In this document: positions 1 to 38,000 of the stretch, one piece after another | How positions within the stretch are numbered: the first letter of the stretch is position 1 | Layout: each line of letters begins with the position of its first letter | NCBI GenBank assembly: GCA_964017185.1 | Contig: OZ024870.1 | Coordinates: 27,055,621 to 27,119,620 of the forward strand | DNA from: Rugalucina vietnamica | Lineage: Eukaryota; Mollusca; Bivalvia; Lucinida; Lucinidae | Direction: 5' to 3' | DNA: 64,000 bases | The notes under the pieces: generated by a model | What the model was told of the DNA's origin: nothing | Seen by the model: the letters and a program-made list of their open reading frames with translations, nothing else | Database searches by the model: none | Position numbers and translations under genes: made by a program

Positions 1-24882
<24,882 letters not shown>

Positions 24883-25978
24883 TCAAACAGTGACACAAAA
24901 CATTTTCATCTGACATGAACACAATCTTGTTTATTTTTATTGTAAATGTAAATGCAGACTGCTTCAAAACGCCAGTCTTACTTAGAATGATTCATATTAT
25001 GAGCATAAGAGTATAATACAGGGTATATATTGTTTATAATCATTCGTAACATGTCAAATGTGACTTTTGTCTCCGCCAAGTAAAGGGAAATAGGAAAGAG
25101 GTTTACATGGAGACGAGAGTAATACTTCGACGATCTATATATATACTACAAAATACAATGAAGATACTTGAAAGAGTCATGTTTCTAAACTATACCGAAT
25201 CCATGAGTCCAGGAAACATTTTGGCAGTTTTAAAACAGTTAAAAGCTTCGTAAAATGTACTCTTATGAACGTAAATAGGTCATCATATTGTCAGACAGCC
25301 TAGCAAGTCTACGAATCCTCTTTATTCACGTTAGTTTGTTTTTTCACCAGATTGGCTGTCATTAGCTCAACTCATTTTCATTTATAATATTTTGCTATAT
25401 ATCAGCTATATATCATCAGATTTCATTGTCATTGCATTTTCAATGGATTTCATTTACACCTTACTGTACCCTCCCAAGACAGGGGTTGAAAAATAATGAA
25501 AGATTCATTCACACTGCATTTTCAATGGATTTCATTTACACCTTATTGTACCTTCCCAAGACAGGGGTTGAAAAAATAATGAAAGATTCATTCACACACT
25601 GACATTGGGAGTGTAACCTTACTGGTACCACGACAATTGACACACTAGCGCATCTACCTTTATAGTAATTTATCAGCTCATCTTATTCCGCTGTACAAGA
25701 GCCTGTACTTATTATTTTGACTGAGGGAAAATTGCTCACAAGGTTACCAAAAACAATAATACTCAATACCAGTGCAATGCCATTGTCGTTGTTTTGTCTG
25801 ATTACATGGTTCAGTGACTACAAAAATAAAACTGTTTTTTCTAAAAATGTCTTATTTATTTTGTTCGTTAGATGTGAAGTCCCCTTTGCACATACTGGAA
25901 CTGACAGTTCATAAGTGAGTATTTATTACCAATTTGAAAGTATTTCGTTTTATTTCATTGTTACCCGATTCCTTTCTT
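24883..25978. other. Interval between the convergent genes A and B
   Basis: No reading frame of note. Holds a two-copy tandem repeat (~89 bp) at 25432-25602 with the block AAGACAGGGGTTGAAAAA. A plus-strand AATAAA at 25825-25830 is the first good poly(A) signal for gene A, and a minus-strand AATAAA at 25954-25949 lies 25 bp past the gene B stop. If both are used, the transcripts end within about 150 bp of each other or overlap. Confidence 0.6.
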
Positions 25979-26065
25979 CTAATGTATTTCCTGGAGCAAG
26001 CACGGGCGTCTAGGTTTAATAAACGGTTTATAAATCTTTGGTACAGGCATATTTTCCCAGTAACC
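25979..26065 (-). CDS. DBH: Gene B exon 12, C-terminus
   Basis: Residues 567-594, ending LLQEIH and TAG. GYWENMPVPK aligns with the GEWNLQPLPK segment of DBH. RRPC supplies the C-terminal cysteine that in DBH pairs with one in the DOMON domain (here C147). A poly(A) signal follows at 25954-25949. Confidence 0.88.
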   Translation of the reverse strand, partial: GYWENMPVPKIYKPFIKPRRPCLLQEIH

Positions 26066-29000
26066 CTGAAAATATAGAACAAACTCTCCGGCAATTCTTT
26101 CAATTTTGTATGAATTGCTTTGTGCTGACTTTTTTGTGTAGAAACATTTCAGTATGAACTTGAAAGATTGTTTACTGTAAAGCTACTTTAATGCAGTGAA
26201 TTAAAGAACGCTAAGGATGGATATATGAATTCAAAAACAAACGAAGTTGTCGCAAAGAATATCTGTGCATTCCTAAAGTCAGGCATAAATCTTCTGCCAT
26301 CATTATACGAGTTAATTTCTAGCAAGCAAAAAGGTACAAGTAGGCAATGATCAGGAAAAGGCGCAATCAGAAAGAAATTCCCACTCCAAAAACCGAATTG
26401 GGGAAAAACTAAATTGACAATTAGACAATTGTACTAAGAAAACACATTGTAAGCCAAGTGAGCAGCTGTTTCCCAAAAGGCGGCCACTCAGTTACCTAAA
26501 CCTCACTAGAATATGAAAACGCACAAGGCGTAAACAGCCCAAAAATCAAACTAGTTTTACATGGCCATAAACCCACCCTCAGCTTCTGCTGTAAATCACA
26601 ACACATAGTTGTTCGGTCCTCGTGGTGAATCTCTAACTAGTCAATGAATCATCAAGGACAAACAAATAAATCATGATAACCACCATGATGAATCAAAAAC
26701 GAGGACCCACAGACCCAGCAAGCTGCTCGACGATGGAGATATTTGGGCGCCAAATAACTAACTGAAAGTCCGGAGCAAAAGAAAAACACCAGTTGAGACC
26801 CCCGGTGTACTGAGCAACAGACAAGAAGCTCAGGCCCCAACCAATTAAACTGAATAGTTTTAGCGTGTTAAAACGTTGTTAAAGGTCATTTTATAGTTAC
26901 CGGAAATCTACTTCCATCTGACTGGTTACATTGCATGGAAATTGGAGAAGAGGAGTAGAGCACATTCAACATGAACGCATTCAGAGGTGTCCACTCTATC
27001 GAGTTGTAGTTAGCTCTATCTCCCTTATTAGGGGAAGTTGATGCATCTTCCCAACTGGAAATGATTATAATTGTTACAGATAGGCAGACTTAAAATTCTT
27101 AGTGGTATTGATGCGAATATAAATGGTAAGATAAACTGCTTTTAAGGATGTTCGCTGCCAATGAAAAAGTATTCAAACTTTTTTTCTAACCACTCTTTTT
27201 TGATTCCAAAATACAACACAAGGCATTTGAAAACAAAATAAGTATAGGGTAGTGTTCATTTTTTCAAGCTACAGGCTTCTGAATGAGACCTCTGACAACC
27301 ATGATTTAAATTTGGTAAAATTAATTTAATTTTTAATTCTTTGAAACAAACCTGTCTTAAACAAAAAATACACCTATGATGCTTTCAAAAGTCATAATAT
27401 TTACGTAATGCAGATTATTTTGGACCAAAAGCATAGAAAAATCTGCAACTTGAAGTGGATGACAAAATTTTACAAGTCGTTTTCCAACCCTACCCCCATA
27501 CTTGAAAAGTCGGAAAATAGCAATATTTTGAAATGTGTCAAACCCATATTTGTAGATTCAAACTTTTTCTTGTATTTTCACACAACATAGAACTTGGTAA
27601 TATTGTTCGAATAAAAGAAAGAAATATATAGGGTAGTGTGCATATAAGAGAGATCCAACAACTTGAAAATCACCATTTTAAGACTTTTTTTCGGCTGTTT
27701 TGTTTCTTAAAGCCTATTTCATAAAACCACTCAAAATTTTAAAACTAGCACACCAAAGACAGAAAGACTGGCTTAGAAGGCCGTGTACACATAAACTGCT
27801 GCTAATATAAACATCGAACTAGGGCAATTAATTTGAAGACGTGTAATATCCAAGTTTAATCTACCCTACCCCCCCCCCCTAATTTTACTGACAACTAAAA
27901 TTTTCCGAAAAGTTGCAGAAAATGGGGTGAAAAAATGAAGTTCCTTAGACTGACAATTTTCATGGCTCATTCAATGCATATCATCAATATGTATCCAAAT
28001 ATAAAATATTAGGAAAATATCTGCAACCGTTTTTTTTTTTACGAGATATTCAACAAACGAAAAACCGGAAGTTCCGAAATGTGTTTTACGAGATATTCAA
28101 CAAAAGAAAAACCGGAAGTTCCGAAATGTCAAATGTTAGCAGCGAACATCCTTTTGTTGAATTTCTCGTAAACGGTTGCAGATATTTTCCTAATATTTTA
28201 ATTTTGGATACATATTGATGATATGCATTGAATGAGCTATGAAAATTGTCAATCTAAGAAACTTCATTTTTTCATCCCATTTTCTGCAACATCTCAGAAA
28301 ATTTTAATTGTTTCTAAGTCAGTCTTTGGGTCTTTGGTGTGCTGGTTATACAATTTTAGGTGGTTTTATGAAATGGGCTTTAAGAAACAAAACAGCCAAA
28401 AAAAGGCTGAAAATGGCGATTTTCAAGTTGTTGGTTCTCTCTTATATGCACACTACCCAATATATTTCTTTCTTTTATTCGAACAATGTTACCAAGTTCT
28501 ATGTTGTGTGAAAATACAAGAAAAAGTTTGAATCAACAAATATGGGTTTGGCACATTTCAAAATATTGCTATTTTCCGACTTTTCAAGTATGGGGGTAGG
28601 GTTGGAAAATGAATCGTAAAATTTTGTCATCCACTTCAAGTTGCAAATTTTTCTTTGCTTTTGGTCCAAAATAGTCTGCGATACGTAAATACTATGCCTT
28701 TTGAAAGCATCATAAGTATATGTTTGTTCAAGACAGGTATGTCTCAAAGAATTAAAAAATAAATTGATTTTACTAAATTTAAAACATGGTGCTCAGAGGT
28801 CTCATTCAGAGGCCTGTAGCTTGAAAAAATGCACACTACCCTATATTTATTTTGTTATCAAATGTCTTGTGTTGTATTTTGGAATCAAAAAAGAGGGGTT
28901 AGAAAAAAAAATGAATACTTTTTCATTGGCAGCGAACATCCTTAATAGCTTAAAATTCCAACAGAAGCAAAGCCGGTTGTCGATAGAAAATATTTAACAA

Positions 29001-32000
29001 TGTGTTCTAGTATTCACGGTCCTCTTTGACATTCCATTAATATTATGCGCATGTATAGATGAATACTAGTGCTATTGATAATAGTGATAAAGGAATATCT
29101 GACAGCCAAAGCACATATGTAATTATGTAATATACACTTACTCGTGCATGAACTTGAAGTATCTCTGTAGAGCTTTGGTATCTATCGAGCTTTTACAAAC
29201 TTCGAGGTTCACGACAGGGTAATAGTGAACATAATTAACACACATTTCATCAGAAATAGCGAAACCACCCTGAAATGTCAAACGGAGCGAATGAGAGTCT
29301 TTCATGAAAAATATTACACACGAATAAACCCAGTGATGTATTTTTTTTTAAATTAGTTTTGATCTCTCACCCAAAGTAAAGCATTATTCTTCTGCGCCTC
29401 GACCAGCCATTTTCTTAAAGATATATAACATATTTGTAAACATTGCCAAGTGTTTCTGATTTTAGCTGCTTTTTGCTTGCAGTTCATTGCGTATTCTGTG
29501 ATTCGCTGACCATTGTTTATCATCAAGTTAAGTTGTTTTGGCTATATTTATAATATTTAGTGACATTCAGTATCACACTGAGGGACATAAAATGCAAAAC
29601 GTGAAGTACGTAATTTTTTACTTATTTGTAGTATTCCAAGTTCACTAAATTTGGCGACAATATGTCCTCAAACCATGTAACCAATGTGATATCAAATGTG
29701 TGAGCATCTGTAATATCGAAGAAACGGTCGTTCAACAGCAGGAACCAGTTTCTTAACATAACTGCAATTTTCTTCTATGCATGCAAACCGTTTCTATCTC
29801 ATCAAACACATCGCTTCCTTGTCCTAGCGATGCTAGTCGGTCTTAGCCTGTTACATCAAGAAAAAATGTCCATGAAATGTATACCCCAGTAAACCCCATT
29901 TGTATATAGAAAAATGGGGTTTGCAGGGGTATACCTATTTTTCTTATTTTTGATCCAAAACATACATCTTGGGTACTCGTTAGAACCGCCTCAGCGAGGC
30001 GGTTCTAACGTGTACCCACGATGACTGTTTTGAGCAAAAATATTAAAACTTTCATTTTTTTTTTTCTGGTGAAATTTTCAATTTTTACAGCTGAAAAAAA
30101 TATATGTGTATTGCATGGGCGTGTTTTCGTAATGCATTAGAAGAGACTGTTTCGAGTAAAGATATCATGTTTCATCTATCAAATTGTTTAGCGTTTTTAT
30201 GTCCTTCAGTGTGTCTGTAATAATTACAATAGTGGCATTCTCTCTGTCAGTAGTTTGGTCCTCACATGTAGTTATAAGGAGGTCTCCCTGTAATATGCAT
30301 GTGATCAATTATTATTAAATACACTATGAAAGAAAATGAGAATTTCATAAGGACGAGAAATGAGCGCAAACGCACTGGCAACGAAGTATCATGACTCAAG
30401 TTCAAAAGTATATTGAGTCTTTTGAGTCTTACGAGGAGAAAGTTGAAATAAAAATTATATGTAACAAACTTACTATAACTTGGGCATATTTTGACATAAA
30501 TTGTTCAAGCTACAGGATCCCAGCATCAGCTTTCATTCAATTATCGACCACCATGAAATGATACCGTAAGTTTGTCTTACCGGGAGAACATTAACTGGAG
30601 CGGGAAGCCGTCTAATTTCCTGGAAGTGTGGGCTGTAGTGATTATCACGATTGAGTTCTGGAAGTTCTCTGCCATGGCGGACGTGTTTAGTGTAGACACG
30701 ACGTCCTGTGAGGTGAGTGTGAAGCTGAGAAGCATAGATATTGATTCCTCGCGGCGGAAGACCCTGTGTCGAAATAGAAATCAAAAAGAATGCAAGCTTC
30801 CATTAGAAATCATATATAGATATTGATGTCACATGGTGGAAGACCCTGCATTGAAATAGAAATCAAAAAGAAGTGCAAGCTTCCATGAGAAATCATAAGA
30901 TTTTGGTGTCACATGGTGGAAAACGACAAAAAATGGGATGAAGGCCATTCAACAAGCGAACAAGCGTTGGTAGATCTACAAATTTCTATAAAAAGTCACA
31001 TAACCGGTAGTTATGCCACATTTCAGCATTTTGATCTAACTATTCAGATTTGCCAGTTTATTTTCTCGGATCGCCGCGTATGTCAAATAAGTACAAATTA
31101 TGGATGTTTGTTGCGTTCAAAAATAAAGGAAAAACACTGGTCTAGAAACTAACGACGGTCGTGCATTCCGGGATGCAGTATCCTTTCAGCAGAAATTTGT
31201 TTTGTCTTGGAGGAATAGCCATCTTATTGGTGTACTCTAGACCCAGCTCCATTATCCCGGCATCATTCTGACGTAGCTGTGACGTAACATAGAAACGTAT
31301 ACCAGAGGAATCCACGTGACCTAAACATAGAAAAAATAACATTTCAATAGCATGAAAAAATAACAAGGCATATTTCAATGATAGCTGTCAAAATAAACAT
31401 CTTCTATAAAACGATTCTTTTCAATAGCCCAAAAATACATGTATCTTCTACTATAGCCCGAGTACCAGCAATAGGTTTAATCAAGTGGTCGAGGCCAAAA
31501 GGTTTGAAGGTGTGTTCTTATGTAAAAAAAAGTGTGCTGAATTCAAAAATCGATGTCTTACAAAAATCTGCTGGTACACAAATGTGCTATGGGTCACACA
31601 ATACCCCCGGTAGGGGCTATTTCTCAAAATAACAAGAAAATTGGGATACCCATGTTTTTTACATTTAAATATAATATTTAGCAAAGTTTTGCAGCAAACA
31701 ACAAAAAAAAAATTTTATGTGAAAATAGAATAAAAATAAATGTGTAATCTAGCAGAATATACCCCCGAGGCAGGCCACGCTCATGACAAGAAAATCGTGA
31801 TACTAATGTATTTTACATTTAAAATAAAATATTTAGCAATATGTTGCAGCAAGCGACATAGAATTATTAGTTTTGAATGTGAAAGTTATTTTATTATCTA
31901 AATCTGGAAAAAGCAAGCAACATATCCCACGAAAACTGATGACTTTTTGTATTGCAATGTAACTGAATTTAGAAAATATTGTGTCGTTATGTGAATATAT

Positions 32001-35000
32001 ATATATATATATCTTCTTTTTAAACACAGGTTTACACAGACAGTGGCCCAATATGGCATGTTTCTTTAGCGTTTACATCTAGTAGATCTATATATGTAAG
32101 CCAGTAACCAACTACTTCTGATTAGACACAGCCAGTCGAGGTACGCATAATGTAATTGACGTTGTCTTGCTGAGTTTAAATGGTGCTGTTCAATGACAAA
32201 ACTTGTATATATATATTCAGTTTGTTTATGTTGATGATCATGTTTTTCTCATTTCAGATAGAAAATGGAGATAGATGAATCTAGAGTGAAACTGGAGTGT
32301 ATTCTTACTTCTGATGCTAAGAGAAGTTCCAAGGATGACAAGATAAACCCTTTCACCGAGGAAACGTGGATAAATGTTCAGACTGCAGCTAGAGCGAGAT
32401 TAGTTTGATAAAGTCATCAAAGTATGATGTCATTTGTAGAAGTCTGCCATCTTCTTTTCAGTCCAAAGATGGCTACCATTACTCCTGTTACAAAACGTTT
32501 ACAGCTGTACGAAAGCCTCAGCAATTTCAGAATATTAGACCCAGAAGAGAGAGTGGAGAGAAACTTCTGAGATCAGATACAGGTAGCCCCATTGCAGGAT
32601 CATCTGGTATATTTAAACAAGAATGCATTTTCTGTCAAAAGAAAACTAAGTCAAAAGGCATTACTGGTGTAGAAAGATTAGGCTCTGAAGCTCCAGATGC
32701 AGAGGTCAGAATATGGGAAGAGCAGTATATGCTGGAAGACCATGAAATGATCACAAAAAATAGGAGATATTGATTTTGTAGGATGGCATATCTGAATAAG
32801 GCTGAGAGAATAAGGCAACAACCAGATAATTGTACAGAAAAGAAAGATTCTGAATATAAAAAAAACTACGATCAGCACATGATAGAGCTTTCTCAGATAT
32901 AGTAAGCTATGTCTTGTACATGTATTTCTTGATTTCCCTCCTGAACTGTCTCACCAGATATATTTTGATAGCGAATTCCATTTGTATCATGAAGAGTATC
33001 ACTTCCAGATAGTGTTTCAATATTCTCATCATAAATGTCCCAAGCCAATCCCATTCCAAGACCAGGTTGTTGAACTAGGCCCTTTGGTGTTGAAGAGTTT
33101 CTAGCAGTTACAGACATTGCCAAATCGGTTTCTTCTAATGATTCTAATCTACAGTGTGATAACTAATAGAGTGACCGAATCTATTTAGAGTTTCAATAAC
33201 TTTTCTGATTCCAACAATACTCTTTAATCCTAATCCTAGACATGCATGCTTAGATGTCTTAACAATACCCCTTGGACAGTCATCAGCTGAAACGATGTAT
33301 CTCTGTACTCTCTCATCTACATCCTTTGTGACTGAGCCACTATATAACACCTTGAAAAACTTCAATAGAGTATCTGGTGCTTCAACCTGCCTTTTTGCAA
33401 GAATATCTGCTGTAACAGGGACTGGAAAATCATTACATTTGTTTCTGGCTTCCAGGATCAATGACCTCAGATACTGAGCTGTTTCTACTACTTTTGCTTC
33501 TTTGTTAGAGGCAGATCAAATGCAAGCTTTACAGCGTCAGCTTTCTCTATCTTTCTTGAGTACATAACATTAACTTTTCTTCTGTTAGCTTTCCCATTTG
33601 CAAGCTCCCTTTTAAAAGCTTTAAAAGTTTGCTCCCAAGTGTTTGAGCATTATAATTTGAGTCACTGCATCCGTGCTCTGTAAGATATACCATATACATT
33701 TCATGGAGAGATGTCAAAGGCTCTGCACGTTCATGATCTATAATTGATTCTTGGACACTTGGACATAGCTTACTATATCTAAGAAAGCTCTATCATGTGC
33801 TGATCATGTTTTTTTTTATATTCAGAATCTTTCTTTTCTGTACAATTATCTGGTTGTTGCCTTATTCTCTCAGCCTTATTCAGATATGCCATCCTACAAA
33901 ATCAATATCTCCTATTTTTGTGAAGAACTAACTAAATGTTGTGAACCACTGCAGAAGCTGAGGGTGAGGTTAGGTACCTGTAAAACCGGTTTAAGCCCCC
34001 CAGTTATTTTATAACTGACCGTACCAAGGCGGTACTGCTGTTCTGGTTCACACTTATAAAAGTTATTCCAATTACGAGTTTCATGTTGCATGGCTTTGTG
34101 ACCACCCGAATATAATGGCTGTTCACTTAGCCCTCTGCATTTACTTGTTCTGTCCAAGCTAGCACTGTGACCACCTAATACCTTCAATAGCTGCTCACTC
34201 TGCTTTCCGTTATTCATGTTAAACGTTGGTATCTATGTTTAGTATTTTCTTAATATGATTTCTTATTTCTTGTTTATCACTGAACCACTGCAGAAGCTGA
34301 GGGTGAGGTTAGGTACCTGTAAAACCGGTTTAAGCCCGCCAGTAACTTTGTGTTACTGATCGTTCCAAGTCGATACTTCTGTAGTGGTTCTTTTTGTTTT
34401 ATGTCTTGGTGTTTAAATTTTTTTGTGCTGTTGGCGCCTTATGTATGTTTTCATATTTTTAGTTAAGTTAAGGTAACTGAGTGGCCACCTATTGGGAAAA
34501 TAGCTGCTCATTCGGCTTACGATATGTTTCATGGTATAAGTACCTGATTGTTGGTTTGGTTTTTTCCCACCTCGGTTTTTAAAGTGGGAATCTTTTTCTG
34601 ATTGCGCCTTTTCCTGATCTTTGCCTACTTGTACCTTTTTGTGATCATTTCATGGTCTTCCAGCATATACGCAGCTTCCCATATTCTGACCTCTGCATCT
34701 GGAGCTTCAGAGCAGCCTAATCTTTCTACACCAGTAATGCCTTTTGACTTAGTTTTCTTTTGACAGAAAATGCATTCTTGTTTGAATATACCAGATGATC
34801 CTGCAATGGGGCTACCTATATCTGATCTCAGAAGCTTCTCTCCACTCTCTCTTCTGGGTCTAATATTCTGAAATTGCTGAGGCTTTCGTACAGCTGTAAA
34901 CGTTTTGTAACAGGAGTAATGGTAGCCATCTTTGGACTGAAAAGAAGATGGCAGACTTCTACAAATGACACCATACTTTGATGACTTTATCAAACTAATC

Positions 35001-38000
35001 TCGCTCTAGCTGCAGTCTGAACTTTTATCCACGTTTCCTCGGTGAAAGGGTTTATCTTGTCATCCTTGGAACTTCTCTTAGCATCAGAAGTAAGAATACA
35101 CTCCAGTTTCACTCTAGATTCATCTATCTCCATTTTCTATCTGAAATGAGACAAAAACATGATCATCAACATAAACAAACTGAATATATATATACCAGTG
35201 TTGTCATTGAACAGCACCATTTAAACTCAGCAAGACAACGTCAATTACATTATGCGTACCTCGACTGGCTGTGTCTAATCAGAAGTAGTTGGTTACTGGC
35301 TTACATATATAGATCTACTAGATGTAAACGCTATAGAAACACGCCTTATTGGGCCACTGTCTGTGTAAACCTGTGTTTTAAAAGAAGATATATATATATA
35401 TACACATAACGACACAATATTTTCTAAATTCAGTTTCATTGCAATACAAAAAGTCATCAGTTTTCGTGGGATATGTTGCTTGCGTTTTCCAGATTTAGAT
35501 GATAAAATAACTTTCACATTCAAAACTAATAATTCTATGTTGCTTGCTGTAACATATTGCTAAATATTTTATTTTAAATCTAAAATACATTGGTATACCG
35601 ATTTTCTTGTCAAGAGCGTGGCCTGCCTCGGGGGTATTCTGTTAGATTACACAAAAATCTTTTTTTTTATTCTTTTTTCACATAAAATCTAATATTTTTG
35701 TTGTTTACTGCCAAACTTTGCTAAATATTATATTTTAAATGTAAAAAACATGGGTATTTTCTTGTTATTTTGAGAAATGGCCCCTACCAGGGGTATTGTG
35801 TTGCCAATAGCACATTTGTGTACCAGCAAATTTTTGTAAGACATCGATTTTTGAATTCAGCACACTTTTTTTTACATAAGAACACACCTTCAAACCTTTT
35901 GGCCTCGACCACTTGATTAAACCTATTGCTGGCTCTCGGGCTATACGTGGAAGTGTGCGAGAACTATCAAAACTTCACACAGATAAATTTTATATAAGCT
36001 TGATTTGCGTTTCTTAAGGGTTTAATAAAGATTCAAAGATTCAAAATGTATATTGCAAACAATCCAAAACATATAGGATCATAACAGACATGACATGAAA
36101 AACATGACGTCACTAAAGTACATGTACTAACTACTGTATCCAACCACCCAACCACTCAACCTCAAAAATTCTTCGTCCTTACTGCGTACGACCCCACACA
36201 GACCTCTGTGTTACATTTATGCATCCCAGAGGTATATGAAAGGCCACAAACAACTGACGACATGAAACAAAGTAGTTGGATCCACCTTCACAAACATCAC
36301 ACAATGTAACTAACAGCTGGAATTGAACAGGGGCCAAATATAATGATATGTATGATATCATGTCTACATGCAAAATATGTCTATGTAACAACTTGAATAA
36401 ATTGCTATCTTTTCAATTAAAAAATTGAGTTGTATTTTCTTTCAACGACCAAGGCAAAGTTTATTAGCACCCTCTACGCCCGTCTCACTATAAACGGATC
36501 TAAAGAGTATCCACAACCAATCCCAAGAGCAAAAACAAGAAAGAATCTCTGTTTTATTATTTTGTATCGTCATATGAGGCTGGAATCAATATTGATGTCA
36601 CATAGACTAAATATTAACAAACTACCAATTCAAGTTTGTTTGAAAAAGAATAATTGAATAGTACTTCTATATATAGATAAAAGTCTTGACATGATTACTC
36701 CTGATCCATGGCTCTAAGTTCAAAACATTTATTCACATTTATTCATTTACAACTAGCGAATTAACATCAGATTGCTTAGAACTAAGTAACATCACAAATC
36801 GTTCGTGTAAACTTAATGTATCAAAGTCAACAATAAATTTTCCAATATCTTCGAAAAAATATTTCTCAGATTAGCATACTTCGAACAAATACATAGAAAA
36901 TGAAATTCATCCTCGATTTCAGAAGAAGAACATATATTGCATGTTCGTTGAGTAACTGGTGTTCTAGAATATCTAGCAACTTCAATATTTAATCGGTGAT
37001 TTGACAATCTAAATCTTGAATATTGTGAAACAATTTTCTTTTCAAAAGACACACCTAAATAATTTTCAAAGATGTATGTTTTCTTAAATGTGCAATAAGT
37101 TCCTTATTTATTAGTACAATTATCATTAAGAAAGGATCCATGAATAAAGGCATAAAAGAATTGTTCATATCTACTAAACATTGTCTTTTTCACAGCATGC
37201 ATTAGTCTTTGGACAGATAGTGTTGTTTTATTGTCCCAAACATGTGTAAAGCCAAAGTATTTCAACAGACAACTAATGTATTAATAATCCAATGCCACAT
37301 TCGAGAGTCAGACATCAAATAGTTTTGAAGATATGTCATCATCGCTAGAATAGTGGTCAAAGTGACCAGGATTATGTTTGAAAACAACCATCATGTCCTT
37401 CCGAAGCCTACTCTAAAATCAACCATCGTCGGGCAGCTTACTCAATCTGCGAGTCCTCGTTTTTGATTAATCATGGTGGTTATCATGATTTATTTGTTTG
37501 TCCTTGATGATTCATTTCACCACGAGAACCGAACAACTAACAAAATGTTGTGAACCACTGCAGAAGCTGATGGTGAGGTAAAATCGATTTAAGCCCGCCA
37601 GTAATTTTATGTTACTGATCGTTCCAAGGCGATACTTCTGTGGTGGCCACCTATTGGGAAAATAGCTGTTCATTCGGCTTACGATATGTTTGCATGGTAT
37701 AAGTTCCTGGTTGTTACATGTAGTTTGGTTTCTTCCCACCTCGAATCTCTTTCTGATTGTCGTTGACTACTTGTACCTTTTCAAGAGAAACCCGGATTTT
37801 CGCCTATGTGAAAACTAAGGCGATGATCAGCTGTGCAGTAACTGCTGAGCTGATTAGCTCCTTTGTTTTCGCTTACTCGGATAGTACAATTGCTCTTTCT
37901 TAAAACCGAAATTTCAAGTTTCTCAGTAGTAGTTTTGTTGTGTCGCGGTTTATTTGCTGTGTAAAGGCCAAGCAGACATTTCAACAATTACTCATAAAAC

